This document shows positions 9,290 to 17,956 of a DNA stretch of 64,000 nucleotides, piece by piece. A program made the position numbers and the translations under genes. Source of the DNA: Bordetella sp. H567 (GTDB taxonomy: Bacteria > Pseudomonadota > Gammaproteobacteria > Burkholderiales > Burkholderiaceae_B); the NCBI RefSeq assembly GCF_001704295.1, contig NZ_CP012334.1, forward strand, positions 2,368,084 through 2,432,083, in the 5' to 3' direction. The notes under the pieces were generated by a model. That model searched no databases and had not been told where the DNA came from. It worked only from the letters and a program-made list of their open reading frames with translations. The stretch's first letter is position 1. Every line of letters begins with the position of its first letter.

Positions 9290-9739
9290 TCAATGCAGTC
9301 CCCGGGCGCCACGGACCAGGCGCGCGGAATACTCGTCGTTCAGGCGTTGTTCGCGGCGCGCGTCCTCGCGCATCCGCACTTGCTGCTGGCGCTGCGCCAG
9401 CGCATCGAAGGAGTTCAGCTTGCGTCGTTCCTCGCGCCAGTGGTCCTTGCCTTGCTCCAGGTGCGTGGCGGCCTGTTCCAGGACCGCCCGCTGCTGGTCG
9501 ATCGCATCGTCCAGCGTGGCGATGAAGCGCTGGTAATTGTGGCAATCGGCGGCCGACATGCCGGTCATCATGGCGTTCTGCAGGCGCTGCAGATAGTCGG
9601 CGCGGTAGTCGCTCAGCATCGTCAATTGCTGTTCGGCGTTGTTGCGCGCGACGTGCAGGCCGCCAAGCCGCTTGGCGGCTTCGTCCGTGTGATCCTTGGC
9701 CAGCGAGATCAGCGTATCCAGGGGGAGTTGGCTAGGCAT
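9290..9739 (-). CDS. fliJ: flagellar export chaperone FliJ
   Basis: Coiled-coil stalk protein of the export ATPase ring; it fits inside the FliI hexamer and cycles export chaperones. The 149-residue product (147 in E. coli) is almost all charged helix, for example [20 protein letters not shown], with the family N terminus [20 protein letters not shown]. The ATG overlaps the fliI stop by eight bases (ATGCCTAG), so translation is probably coupled. Confidence 0.94.
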   Translation of the reverse strand: MPSQLPLDTLISLAKDHTDEAAKRLGGLHVARNNAEQQLTMLSDYRADYLQRLQNAMMTGMSAADCHNYQRFIATLDDAIDQQRAVLEQAATHLEQGKDHWREERRKLNSFDALAQRQQQVRMREDARREQRLNDEYSARLVRGARGLH

Positions 9740-11231
9740 GCGATTCACCTGTCTGGAGCGTAAATTGCAATTGGGCGACGGCGGTGGCGTAGTCCACTTT
9801 TTCGCCGACGTTCTGCTGCAGGAAGGCTTCCAGCCGCGGATAGCGCGCGATGGCGTCGTCCAGGGCAAGATCGTGGCCGGGCGCATACGCGCCCACGGCG
9901 ATCAGGTCGCGGTTGCGCTGGTAGCGGGACACCACCTGCTTGAAGCGCCGCACCACGGCGAATTGCTCCGTCGTGATCAGCGAGGTCATGGCCCGCGAAA
10001 TCGACGCCTCGATGTCGATCGCGGGGTAGTGGCCGGCTTCCGCCAGATGGCGCGACAGCACGATGTGCCCGTCCAGGATGGCCCGCGCCGAATCGGCGAT
10101 GGGGTCCTGCTGGTCGTCGCCTTCGGCCAGCACCGTATAAAAGCCGGTGATCGATCCGGCCTTGCCGTGCGGGCCGGGCGAGCCCATGCCGGCGCGTTCG
10201 ACCAGCGCGGGCAGCCGCGCGAACACGGAGGGCGGATAGCCCTTGGTGGCGGGCGGCTCGCCGATGGCCAGCGCGATTTCCCGCTGCGCCATCGCATAGC
10301 GCGTCAGCGAATCCATGATCAGCAGCACGTCCAGCCCCTGGTCGCGGAAATGCTCGGCGATGCGCGTGGCATAGGCCGCGCCCTGCAGGCGCAGCAGCGG
10401 CGACACGTCGGCCGGGGCGGCAACCACGACGGAACGGGCCAGTCCCTCCGGCCCCAGGTTGTGCTCGATGAATTCCTTTACTTCGCGGCCGCGTTCGCCG
10501 ATCAGGCCGACCACGATGACGTCGGCCTTGGTATAGCGCGCCATCATGCCCAGCAGCACGCTCTTGCCCACGCCGGAACCGGCGAACAGGCCCATGCGCT
10601 GGCCGCGGCCGACGGTCAACAGGCCGTTGATGGCCCGCACGCCCACGTCCAGCACCGTGTCGATGGGGGCGCGGGACAAAGGGTTGATGGGTATGGCGGA
10701 CAAGGGCGCCTGATCGGCACCGACCAGCGGGCCCAGATCGTCCAGGGGTCGGCCGCCGCCATCCAGCACGCGGCCCAGCAGGGCGTTGCCCACGGGCAGG
10801 TGGCGGCCCAGCGCGGGCTTGGCATTGCCGTTCAGGACCGCCTTGCGGGGCAAGGGGATCTGCCGCTGCAGCGGCGGTTCGCCAGGGACGACGCGTGCGC
10901 CGGGCGGTAGGCCGGAGATATCGGACTGCGGCATCAAGTAAAGGGTATGGCCGTCGAAGCCGACCACCTCGGCGTCGGCCCAGTGGTCGTGGCCCGGTGC
11001 GATTTCGATGCGGCAGACGGCGCCCACCGGCAGGCGCAGCCCCGTGGCCTGCAATACCAGGCCGGTCGCGCGCGTGACGCGGCCGGTGGCCAGCCAGGGG
11101 TCGGTCGAACTGGCGCGGATCGAGCCGATCTGCAGCTGCGTGACCCAACGATCCACCACCGGTACGGCCGGCACGGCCGGTACCGCGCCTGGGGAGGCCG
11201 CATTGAGGGACAGCGTCTGCGATTCGCTCAC
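9732..11231 (-). CDS. fliI: flagellum-specific ATP synthase FliI
   Basis: Cytoplasmic ATPase that energises substrate entry into the flagellar export gate. Walker A GSGVGKS lies at 218-224, followed by [14 protein letters not shown]. The Walker B region is [20 protein letters not shown], and the C-terminal FliI/YscN domain is complete. At 499 residues it is about 40 longer than E. coli FliI, mainly from an Ala/Pro/Val-rich N-terminal extension. The start codon is GTG; GGAGG nine bases before it supports this choice. It lies 76 bases downstream of fliH. Confidence 0.97.
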   Translation of the reverse strand: MSESQTLSLNAASPGAVPAVPAVPVVDRWVTQLQIGSIRASSTDPWLATGRVTRATGLVLQATGLRLPVGAVCRIEIAPGHDHWADAEVVGFDGHTLYLMPQSDISGLPPGARVVPGEPPLQRQIPLPRKAVLNGNAKPALGRHLPVGNALLGRVLDGGGRPLDDLGPLVGADQAPLSAIPINPLSRAPIDTVLDVGVRAINGLLTVGRGQRMGLFAGSGVGKSVLLGMMARYTKADVIVVGLIGERGREVKEFIEHNLGPEGLARSVVVAAPADVSPLLRLQGAAYATRIAEHFRDQGLDVLLIMDSLTRYAMAQREIALAIGEPPATKGYPPSVFARLPALVERAGMGSPGPHGKAGSITGFYTVLAEGDDQQDPIADSARAILDGHIVLSRHLAEAGHYPAIDIEASISRAMTSLITTEQFAVVRRFKQVVSRYQRNRDLIAVGAYAPGHDLALDDAIARYPRLEAFLQQNVGEKVDYATAVAQLQFTLQTGESHA

Positions 11232-11307
11232 TGAACGGCCCTCCAGTCGCTGCGCGACATCTTCCCAGGGAAGGAAGCGTGGCCGTCGGGCGACCGTGCG
11301 GCCACGC

Positions 11308-12045
11308 TCATTCGGTCGGCTCCAGCGGCATGTCTCGTCCCAGCGACGCCGCCACGCGGCGCCAGCGGGTTTCCAGGGTGGCGTCGATTTCGCCCAGCGA
11401 GGTTTCGGCGCGGCAGCCGCCGCGCGTGATGGATTCGTCGGCCAGCACGCGCCACGGGCCGGTCTTGAGTTCTTCGGCCAGATGCAGCCGCACCAGCTCC
11501 AGGTCCAGCGGATGCAGCCACAGGCGCAGCGGCGCGCTCGCGGTCGGATTCATGTGCAGCACTTCACGCACAGCGGTCAGCAGGGCCTCCGGCTGCGTCG
11601 CCACGGTGGTGCGCACGACCTGGCGAGCGATGTCCAGTGCCAGGGTCAGCAGCGCCTGGCCGGTTTTTTCTTCCAGCTGCGCCAGGGAGGACGCGGTCGC
11701 CTCCGCGATGGCGCGCAGCTGTTCGGCTTCCTCGGCGCCTTGCTTGCGCCCCTCGTCCAGGCCTTTGGCATGGCCGGCCTGGCGGCCTTCTTCCAAGCCT
11801 TGCTCGTAGCCGCGCGCGCGGCCTTCCGCGACGCCCAGGTCGTAGCCTTCCGCGCGCCCTTCGGCCAGGCCCTGCGCGTGGCCGGCACGGCGGGCTTCCT
11901 CGCGCACCAAGCGCGGATCGGGGCCCGGATCCGGCCGCGCTTCCGGCACGCTGACGGCCGAGTCCTGTTCCTCGAACGACGCCAGGCGCCAGCGCTGCCA
12001 AGGGGCGCTGGAAGGCGACGCCGGGACGGCGCGGCGGTCAGACAT
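11308..12045 (-). CDS. fliH: flagellar assembly protein FliH
   Basis: Regulator of FliI that tethers the ATPase to FliN in the C ring. The 245-residue product has a divergent N terminus with [13 protein letters not shown]. Residues 55-103 carry a Gly at exactly every fourth position, 13 in a row, giving twelve overlapping GxxxG units. A coiled coil and the C-terminal FliH domain follow (about 130-235). Glycine repeats of variable length are a known FliH trait, but this run is unusually long and regular. The ATG overlaps the fliG stop by eight bases (ATGTCTGA). Confidence 0.93.
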   Translation of the reverse strand: MSDRRAVPASPSSAPWQRWRLASFEEQDSAVSVPEARPDPGPDPRLVREEARRAGHAQGLAEGRAEGYDLGVAEGRARGYEQGLEEGRQAGHAKGLDEGRKQGAEEAEQLRAIAEATASSLAQLEEKTGQALLTLALDIARQVVRTTVATQPEALLTAVREVLHMNPTASAPLRLWLHPLDLELVRLHLAEELKTGPWRVLADESITRGGCRAETSLGEIDATLETRWRRVAASLGRDMPLEPTE

Positions 12046-13045
12046 ACGCGTCGTCTCCAGCGCCGCCCAGCACGATCTGCCCGCTCTCGGCCAGGCGGCG
12101 CGCGACCAGCAGGATCTTCTTCTGTTCGGCTTCGACCTTGGACATGCGGATCGGACCCTGCGCTTCCAGGTCCTCGCGCAGCATTTCGGCCGCGCGGCTG
12201 GACATGTTGCGCAGGAACTTGTCGCGCAGCTCCTCGACGGCACCCTTGAGGGCTACCATGAGCGTGTCGTTGTCGATTTCCTTGAGTATGAGCTGGATGC
12301 CGCGGTCCTCGACGTCGAGCAGATTCTCGAAGACGAACATTTCGTCGACGATCTTCTGCGCCAGGTCGGCATCGCGCTCGCGCAGGCTGGTCACGACGTT
12401 TTCCTCGTCCGAGGAATTCATCATGTTCAGGATCTCGGCCGCGGTGCGCACGCCGCCCATCTTGCTGCGCTTGGCGCCCTGGCCGGCCAGCACGGCGTTC
12501 AGCGTTTCCGTCAGTTCCGACAGCGCCGCGGGCTGCACGCCGCCGAAAGTGGCGATGCGCAGCATCACGTCGTTGCGCAGGCGTTCGGTCAGGCGGGTCA
12601 GCACGGCGGCGGCGCGGTCGCGTTCCAGGTGGACCAGGATGGTGGCGATGATCTGCGGGTGCTCGTCGCCGATCAGTTCGGCCACGATGTGCGGGTCCAG
12701 CCAATTCAGCGCGTCGATGCCGCTGCCGCTGTCGCCGGCTTCCAGGATGTCTTCGATCAGGCCGGCGGCGCGATCGCTGCCCAGTGCCTTGGTCAGCACC
12801 GTGCGGATGTAGTCGTCCGATCCCAGCGTGACCGCGATGAACTGATCGGATTCCTGGCGGAATTCCTCCAGCACCTCCGCCACGTCCTCGCGTGTTACCT
12901 GCTTCAGTTGCGCCATCGCGGCGCCCACCTGCTGCACCTCGCGCGCGCTCAGGAAGCGGAAGACCTCGGCCGCGGCGTCCTCGCCCAGCGACATCAGCAG
13001 CACCGCTGCCCGGGTCATGCCATCGATGGGTTTATCACTTGCCAT
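12038..13045 (-). CDS. fliG: flagellar motor switch protein FliG
   Basis: Rotor protein that contacts the MotA stator and FliM. The 335 residues match E. coli (331). The N-terminal domain that binds FliF starts TRAAVLLMSLGEDAAAEVFR. The middle domain has the conserved EHPQ motif in LIGDEHPQIIATILVHLERD. The C-terminal torque helix region includes MFVFENLLDVEDRGIQLILK. It overlaps the fliF stop by eleven bases. Confidence 0.98.
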   Translation of the reverse strand: MASDKPIDGMTRAAVLLMSLGEDAAAEVFRFLSAREVQQVGAAMAQLKQVTREDVAEVLEEFRQESDQFIAVTLGSDDYIRTVLTKALGSDRAAGLIEDILEAGDSGSGIDALNWLDPHIVAELIGDEHPQIIATILVHLERDRAAAVLTRLTERLRNDVMLRIATFGGVQPAALSELTETLNAVLAGQGAKRSKMGGVRTAAEILNMMNSSDEENVVTSLRERDADLAQKIVDEMFVFENLLDVEDRGIQLILKEIDNDTLMVALKGAVEELRDKFLRNMSSRAAEMLREDLEAQGPIRMSKVEAEQKKILLVARRLAESGQIVLGGAGDDAYV

Positions 13046-14720
13046 CTTTGCTCATCCAGGTACGCAGCACCATGGCCACCGCGCGCGGGTCCTTCGTGGC
13101 CATATCGCGGGCGCGCTTCATGTTGTCGTCGAAACGGTCCATTTCCTTCGCGCGGGCCTGTTCGTGGGCCTCGCGCAGCGCGTCCTGGCGCTCCAGCTCG
13201 GCCAGCTCCGGATCGACCGGCGGGTTCATATAGCGTTCGTAGATGGGGCGCACCAGCGAACGCCACACCCACAGCGCCAGCACCGCCAGGACCAGCCAGC
13301 CGAGCACGCTCTTGGCCAGCGCGATATTGGCCGGATCCTTCCACCACGGCGTGGCGGGCTCGGTATCGTTGAACTGGCTGTTGACCACGTTCAGCGAGTC
13401 GCCGCGCGCCTCGGAATAACCCATCGCTTCCTTGACCAGCGTGGTCAGCTTGTTCAGCTGGTCGGCCGGCATGGCCTTGGGCTCGCCTTCCTTGTCCGGC
13501 AGGTAATTGATCACCACGGCGACCGACAGGCGCTTGACCGCGCCCACGGGCTGCTTGACATGGCTGATGGTGCGATCGACTTCGTAGTTGGTCGTGTTCT
13601 CGCGGCGCGTGCTGGCCGGGCCTTGCTGGGCGGCGGTGGCCGTCTGTGCCTGGCCTGCCTGTCCCTGCGCCTGGACGGGCTGCTGGGCGCCCGGCTGGCC
13701 AGGACGCTGCGCCTGCGTGGCCGGCGGGTTGGCGATCGGCGCCTGGGCCGCGGCGGGCGGTTCGTTGCTCAAGGCACCCGGCACGCCCTGTGCCGGATTC
13801 CCGCCGAGCTGCTGCGAATCGTTGGTCTGCTGGCTGCGGACGGCGCCCTGGCCCGGCTCCTGGTTGGGCCGGTAGACCTCCGAGGTTTCCTCGCGGCGGG
13901 AGAAGTCCATATCGGCGCTGGCCTGGGCGTGGACGTTGCCCGGACCGACCAGCGGGTTCAGGATCGCCAGGATCCGCTCCACGGTGCGCTGCTCGTTCTC
14001 GCGCACGAAGCGCATCTGGTCGGCGTCCATGCCGCGGCCTTCGCCGCTGGGCGAGGACAGCAGGCGGCCGTTCTGGTCCACGATGGACACGTTGCTGACG
14101 GTCAGCTCCGGCACGCTGGAGGCGACCAGCCACGAAATGGCGGATACCTGGGAATCGCCGATGCTGCGGCCCGGATACAGCGTCAGGACGATGGACGCGG
14201 TGGGCGGCCGGCGGTCGCGCACGAACAGCGTCTGGCGAGGCAGCGCCAGGTGCACCCGGGCGTGCTGCACGGCATTCATGGATTCGATCGAGCGCGCCAG
14301 CTCGCCTTCCAGGCCGCGCTGGTAATTGATCTGTTCGGTGAACTGGCTGGCGCCGAAGCGGGTGTTGTCCAACAGCTCGAAGCCGACCGAGCCGCCGCGC
14401 GGCAGCCCCTGGCCGGCCAACTGCAGGCGGGCATCGTAGACTTTTTCGGCGGGCACCAGGATCGCCGTACCGGTTTCGTTGAAACGGTACGGAACGTTCA
14501 TCTGGTTCAGGGCGGCGACGATGGCGCCGCCGTCCCGGTCGTCCAGATTGCTGAACAGCACCTTATAGTTAGGGTCGCGTCCCCACATCACCGCCGCGAC
14601 GATCAGCGCGATAACCGCCGCCGCCGCGCCCAGCAATAGCGGTTTCGGGACGGTCCGCAGCTTCTCCAGCGCGGGAAACCGGGACATCAAGGACGAGGTG
14701 AGGGTGGCCTGCTGGTTCAT
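13035..14720 (-). CDS. fliF: flagellar MS-ring protein FliF
   Basis: Forms the MS ring, the base on which rotor and export gate assemble. The 561-residue product has two membrane helices (about 27-46 and 446-465) flanking the periplasmic ring-building motifs, including YKVLFSNLDDRDGGAIVAAL and the YscJ-like VHLALPRQTLFVRDRRPPTA. A Gln/Pro/Ala-rich linker near 300-360 is low complexity. The C-terminal tail that binds FliG ends in RAVAMVLRTWMSKDGK. It is the first gene of the minus-strand array and divergent from fliE. Confidence 0.98.
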   Translation of the reverse strand: MNQQATLTSSLMSRFPALEKLRTVPKPLLLGAAAAVIALIVAAVMWGRDPNYKVLFSNLDDRDGGAIVAALNQMNVPYRFNETGTAILVPAEKVYDARLQLAGQGLPRGGSVGFELLDNTRFGASQFTEQINYQRGLEGELARSIESMNAVQHARVHLALPRQTLFVRDRRPPTASIVLTLYPGRSIGDSQVSAISWLVASSVPELTVSNVSIVDQNGRLLSSPSGEGRGMDADQMRFVRENEQRTVERILAILNPLVGPGNVHAQASADMDFSRREETSEVYRPNQEPGQGAVRSQQTNDSQQLGGNPAQGVPGALSNEPPAAAQAPIANPPATQAQRPGQPGAQQPVQAQGQAGQAQTATAAQQGPASTRRENTTNYEVDRTISHVKQPVGAVKRLSVAVVINYLPDKEGEPKAMPADQLNKLTTLVKEAMGYSEARGDSLNVVNSQFNDTEPATPWWKDPANIALAKSVLGWLVLAVLALWVWRSLVRPIYERYMNPPVDPELAELERQDALREAHEQARAKEMDRFDDNMKRARDMATKDPRAVAMVLRTWMSKDGK

Positions 14721-14842
14721 CGGCTGCCCCCGCTCGCCAGACGGCGCGAGTTCCGGGGATGTACGTTGGGGTTAGGCAAGTTACACATGCAACGTGCTTC
14801 GGATATCGGAGCGTGGATTATGGCCGGGGTGCCAGCCATCCC

Positions 14843-14884
14843 AAGGGCAGAAAAACCTGGGTTTTTGGCGTCATTTGCCTTTTA
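14843..14884. promoter_or_regulatory. probable FlhDC-type operator, copy A (fliF/fliE intergenic)
   Basis: The half-sites AAGGGCAGAAAAACCT (14843-14858) and CGTCATTT (from 14869) are separated by exactly ten bases, GGGTTTTTGG. This resembles the enterobacterial FlhDC consensus as I remember it, two AAATARCG-type half-sites in inverted orientation with a 10-12 base spacer. It is the weaker of two direct copies in this divergent promoter region and lies on the fliF side. Confidence 0.45.
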
Positions 14885-14914
14885 TGTCTTTCGCGGTACA
14901 AGTCCTTGGCCTCA

Positions 14915-14957
14915 AGCAGGCGAAATATCGGGTTTTTTGACTTCATTTGTGCCATAT
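14915..14957. promoter_or_regulatory. probable FlhDC-type operator, copy B (fliF/fliE intergenic)
   Basis: The left half-site ends AAATATCG (14923-14930), the spacer is ten bases (GGTTTTTTGA) and the right half-site is CTTCATTTGTGCCAT (from 14941). It fits the recalled FlhDC consensus at about ten of thirteen defined right-half positions and seven of eight in the left core. It lies about 57 bases before fliE and is a direct repeat of copy A, 71 bases away. Confidence 0.55.
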
Positions 14958-15013
14958 GAGGACGGCCCCGGGGCGGTAGTCTCTTGCCACCGACAACAAA
15001 GGAAAGATTTGCT

Positions 15014-15352
15014 ATGGCAATAGCCGGACTGGCTGGTATCGAAAACATGCTGGAGCAGATGCGTCAGGTCGTGCGCGTCGCGCAGGACGGCGGCACGCCG
15101 GACGGCGTGGGCGGCGCCGCGCAGGTCGGCGAGGGATTCGCGGCGGAGCTCCAGCGGTCGCTGAAGCGCGTCTCCGGCGCCCAGAATGCCGCCGTGGCTC
15201 AATCCAAGGCGTTCGAACTGGGCGCGCCCAATGTTTCCTTGAACGACGTCATCGTCGATATGCAAAAGGCCAACGTCGGATTCCAAACGGCGGTGCAGGT
15301 GCGTAATCGCCTTGTCTCGGCTTACAAGGAAATCTCGTCCCTGTCGGTGTGA
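15014..15352 (+). CDS. fliE: flagellar hook-basal body adaptor FliE
   Basis: Small exported protein joining the MS ring to the rod. It has 112 residues against 104 in E. coli. The C-terminal half is typical: [19 protein letters not shown]-like text appears here as [20 protein letters not shown], then [19 protein letters not shown] at the end. The ATG at 15014 is preceded by AAAGGAAAG. It is transcribed away from fliF, as in other proteobacteria. Confidence 0.96.
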   Translation: MAIAGLAGIENMLEQMRQVVRVAQDGGTPDGVGGAAQVGEGFAAELQRSLKRVSGAQNAAVAQSKAFELGAPNVSLNDVIVDMQKANVGFQTAVQVRNRLVSAYKEISSLSV

Positions 15353-15431
15353 GACTTGCCGGTTTTGTGCAAGAATCCTGCCCGTGCGGCACGCTTCGGA
15401 CTAATTCCGTTATCGCCGTCGACGGTGTGCG

Positions 15432-16595
15432 ATGCTTGACACTCTTACATTGCTTGTCGTAGCCGTAATCCAGTTCGAGATCATCGGCGTCGTGCTGCTG
15501 ACAACATGGTTCATTTCCCGGCGCGCCCGCGGCGCGCTGGGCGGTGGCGGAGCCATGGCGCTGGTCGCGGCGATGTGCCTATTGCCGGTCTGGTATCTCT
15601 GGGATACCGGGATCGCCCATATCGCCGGATTCCACTGGATACTGCTCACGTTGATCGTGGTGGTGCCTTCGGGCCTGCTGCTATTCCTGGCGCTTCATCT
15701 CGTGCGTTCGGAGGCCATCCTGCGCGCCGTGCGCATTACGCGCAGCGGCCAGAGCGTGCTTGGCCTGTCCCAGGTCGCCGATTCCGAGGCCCTGGAAGAA
15801 GACCTGCGCCAGGCCATGCAGGAAACAGGACAGCTCTATGTCCACTACCAGCCTATCTATAGCGCGGGCACGCGTACGCTCGTGGGATTCGAGGCGCTGC
15901 TGCGCTGGAACCACCCGCACCGCGGGCTGGTCGCTCCCATGCAGTTCATCCCGCTCGCCGAACAGACCGAATTGATCGTGCCGCTGGGCGCATGGGTGCT
16001 GGAAACCGCCTGTGCCGAAGCCGCCAACTGGCCCGAACCCTGGTATCTGTCGGTCAATCTTTCACCGGTGCAGCTGGAAAAGATCCAGCTGGTGCGCGAT
16101 GTACGGGCCGTCCTGGAACGCACCGGCCTGGCCGCGGAGCGCCTGGAGCTGGAAATCACCGAAGGCGTGCTGGTGGCCGCCGAGGGCGGGGAGATTTCGC
16201 GCCTGGCGGAATTGCGCCGGGCCGGCGTGCGGATCGCCATCGACGACTTCGGTACCGGCTATTCCAGCCTGGGTTATCTGCGTCAATTGCCGTTCGATAC
16301 CATCAAGATCGACCGTTCCTTCGTACGCAATCTGGAAAGCGATTCCAGCGCCCAGGCCATCGTGGGCACCATCGTCGAACTCTCGCGCCGCCTGAACCGC
16401 GAAATCGTCGCCGAAGGCGTGGAAACGGAGGGCCAGTACGCCATCCTCAACGCGCTGCAATGCCACCGCGTACAGGGCTGGCTACTGGGCAAGCCCATGC
16501 CGCCGGAAGAGATCGCGGTGCATTATTTCCCGTCGGTGGCCGAGGAAGGCGAGACGCATGAAGTGCCCTGGGTGGACCAGCCGGAAACCTCGTAG
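15432..16595 (+). CDS. membrane-bound EAL-domain c-di-GMP phosphodiesterase
   Basis: Likely degrades cyclic di-GMP to pGpG and so favours motility. The 387-residue protein has three membrane segments (about 5-28, 39-57, 66-91) and an EAL domain at about 120-370. Catalytic motifs are intact: EALLRW (154-159), NLSPVQL, LEITEGVL, IDDFGTGYSSLGYL, TIKIDRSFV and AEGVETEGQ. No GGDEF or sensory domain is present; the membrane part may be the sensor. It sits inside the flagellar region, 79 bases after fliE, and converges on ycgR, so it probably lowers c-di-GMP near the motor. Confidence 0.92.
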   Translation: MLDTLTLLVVAVIQFEIIGVVLLTTWFISRRARGALGGGGAMALVAAMCLLPVWYLWDTGIAHIAGFHWILLTLIVVVPSGLLLFLALHLVRSEAILRAVRITRSGQSVLGLSQVADSEALEEDLRQAMQETGQLYVHYQPIYSAGTRTLVGFEALLRWNHPHRGLVAPMQFIPLAEQTELIVPLGAWVLETACAEAANWPEPWYLSVNLSPVQLEKIQLVRDVRAVLERTGLAAERLELEITEGVLVAAEGGEISRLAELRRAGVRIAIDDFGTGYSSLGYLRQLPFDTIKIDRSFVRNLESDSSAQAIVGTIVELSRRLNREIVAEGVETEGQYAILNALQCHRVQGWLLGKPMPPEEIAVHYFPSVAEEGETHEVPWVDQPETS

Positions 16596-16688
16596 GGCCG
16601 GTTCACGCGCGGTATCGACGGCCAACCAGGGCGGCGGCCCACCGCGCATCGGCGCGGGCGGTGCGGCGACAGGATGCGGTCTTCGGGC

Positions 16689-17531
16689 TCAACCCGCGGT
16701 GCGGGCCTTTTCCAGCCGCCACACCACCTGTTGCAGCCATGCTTCCTGGCGCCCGGTCAGCGCCGCGAACTCCGCGCCGATGTGCGTCAGGGGATCCTGG
16801 CTGATCAGGCTGGGGCGCATGGCCGGCACGGCCGCCATGGCTGGCGCGTCGCCGGCGGCCAGCGCCGGTGCGTCCAGCGCGGATTCCAGCAGCGGCTGGC
16901 CGGACAGCGGAATCACCGTGCGCACCTGCAGGTCCGTGGTGATATTGCCGAAGTCGCCGAAGTCCAGATAGACCTCCTCCATGACGACGCCCGCGCCCGG
17001 CAGCTCGGTGGCCAGTCTTTCCACGCGCAGCCCGATGCCCTCCACGGAAATGTCGCGGATGGCGAACAGGATGGGCTTGGACTTGGGGTCGGGCCGCCAT
17101 TGCCCGGCGCAGCGCACCGCCGTGCCGATGATGGAAGCGCGGAACAGCTTGCGGCGCTGGATGCGCGAGACGCGCTCGGGCAAGGGCGATACGAAGGCCG
17201 CGCTGCCGTCGTCAAAGCGCACCAGCTCGGGGCGCGGGACCCGGAAGTGGATCTGCACGCCGCCGTAGCCGTTGCCGTGGAACTGCAGCACGGTGCCCAC
17301 GCGCAGGCCGCGGCTGTCGTTGGTGGCGAAGTCCGAGCCGGCGAAATCGCGCGGACGCCAGAAGAAGTGGTCGGTCTGCTTGTCGATGCCCAGCACCAGG
17401 ATCGCGGTTTCGCGGTCGGCGGCATCGCGTACCAGGGTCGTGCAGTCCTGGTGCGTCAGTTCGAAAATGGCGGAGCGTATTTCCTCCGGCCGCGTCAGCA
17501 GAAAGTCCGGTTCGGGCTCTTTCAACGGCAT
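16689..17531 (-). CDS. ycgR: flagellar brake protein YcgR (PilZ domain)
   Basis: c-di-GMP receptor that binds the motor and slows rotation. The 280-residue product has the N-terminal YcgR domain (about 10-115) and a C-terminal PilZ domain with the c-di-GMP signature RRKLFR (126-131) and DISVEG (160-165). All key ligand residues are present. It is the last gene of the minus-strand group led by flaG, 19 bases after the FlhB-tail homologue, and converges on the EAL gene. A PDE and a c-di-GMP effector side by side suggest local control. Confidence 0.93.
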   Translation of the reverse strand: MPLKEPEPDFLLTRPEEIRSAIFELTHQDCTTLVRDAADRETAILVLGIDKQTDHFFWRPRDFAGSDFATNDSRGLRVGTVLQFHGNGYGGVQIHFRVPRPELVRFDDGSAAFVSPLPERVSRIQRRKLFRASIIGTAVRCAGQWRPDPKSKPILFAIRDISVEGIGLRVERLATELPGAGVVMEEVYLDFGDFGNITTDLQVRTVIPLSGQPLLESALDAPALAAGDAPAMAAVPAMRPSLISQDPLTHIGAEFAALTGRQEAWLQQVVWRLEKARTAG

Positions 17532-17550
17532 GGCGATTCCAGCGTAGATA

Positions 17551-17880
17551 TCAAACGATTGTGTTGGGCGGCGGTGGACCGGGCAGCGCTTGGTCGGGCC
17601 GTGCCTCCAGCCGGTAAAGCCATGCCAGCAGCTCCGCGACCGCCAGATACAGCTGGGGGGGTATATGCGCGTCCAGATCGACCTGCATCAGCAGGCCTAC
17701 CAGCTCGGGCGACTGGTGTACGTACATGCCGTGTTCGCGGGCGGTACGTATGATGGTGTCGGCCAGCGTTCCATAGCCCTTGGCGACGACGCGGGGCGCG
17801 GCCTCGCCGTCCTGGTAGGACAGGGCGACAGCGGCCGGGCGTGCCGCCTCATTGCCGCCGGCGGAAGTGGGCGGGCTCAC
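17551..17880 (-). CDS. small FlhB C-terminal-domain homologue
   Basis: A 109-residue cytoplasmic protein resembling the cytoplasmic tail of FlhB, the export-specificity switch, without membrane helices and without the NPTH self-cleavage motif. Similarity lies in VALSYQDGEAAPRVVAKGYG, IIRTAREHGMYVHQSPELVG and DAHIPPQLYLAVAELLAWLY. Stand-alone tails of this type are found beside flagellar genes in several phyla and can replace the processed FlhB tail in some bacteria. The start is GTG with AGGAAGG seven bases before it. The neighbour is a second FliK-like gene, FlhB's functional partner. Confidence 0.85.
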   Translation of the reverse strand: MSPPTSAGGNEAARPAAVALSYQDGEAAPRVVAKGYGTLADTIIRTAREHGMYVHQSPELVGLLMQVDLDAHIPPQLYLAVAELLAWLYRLEARPDQALPGPPPPNTIV

Positions 17881-17956
17881 GATGCACCTTCCTGTCGCTG
17901 CGCGATTGCCTTGCCAGGGGAGGGTGCCCGTTCTTCGGGCGGCCGGGCGAACGGGA

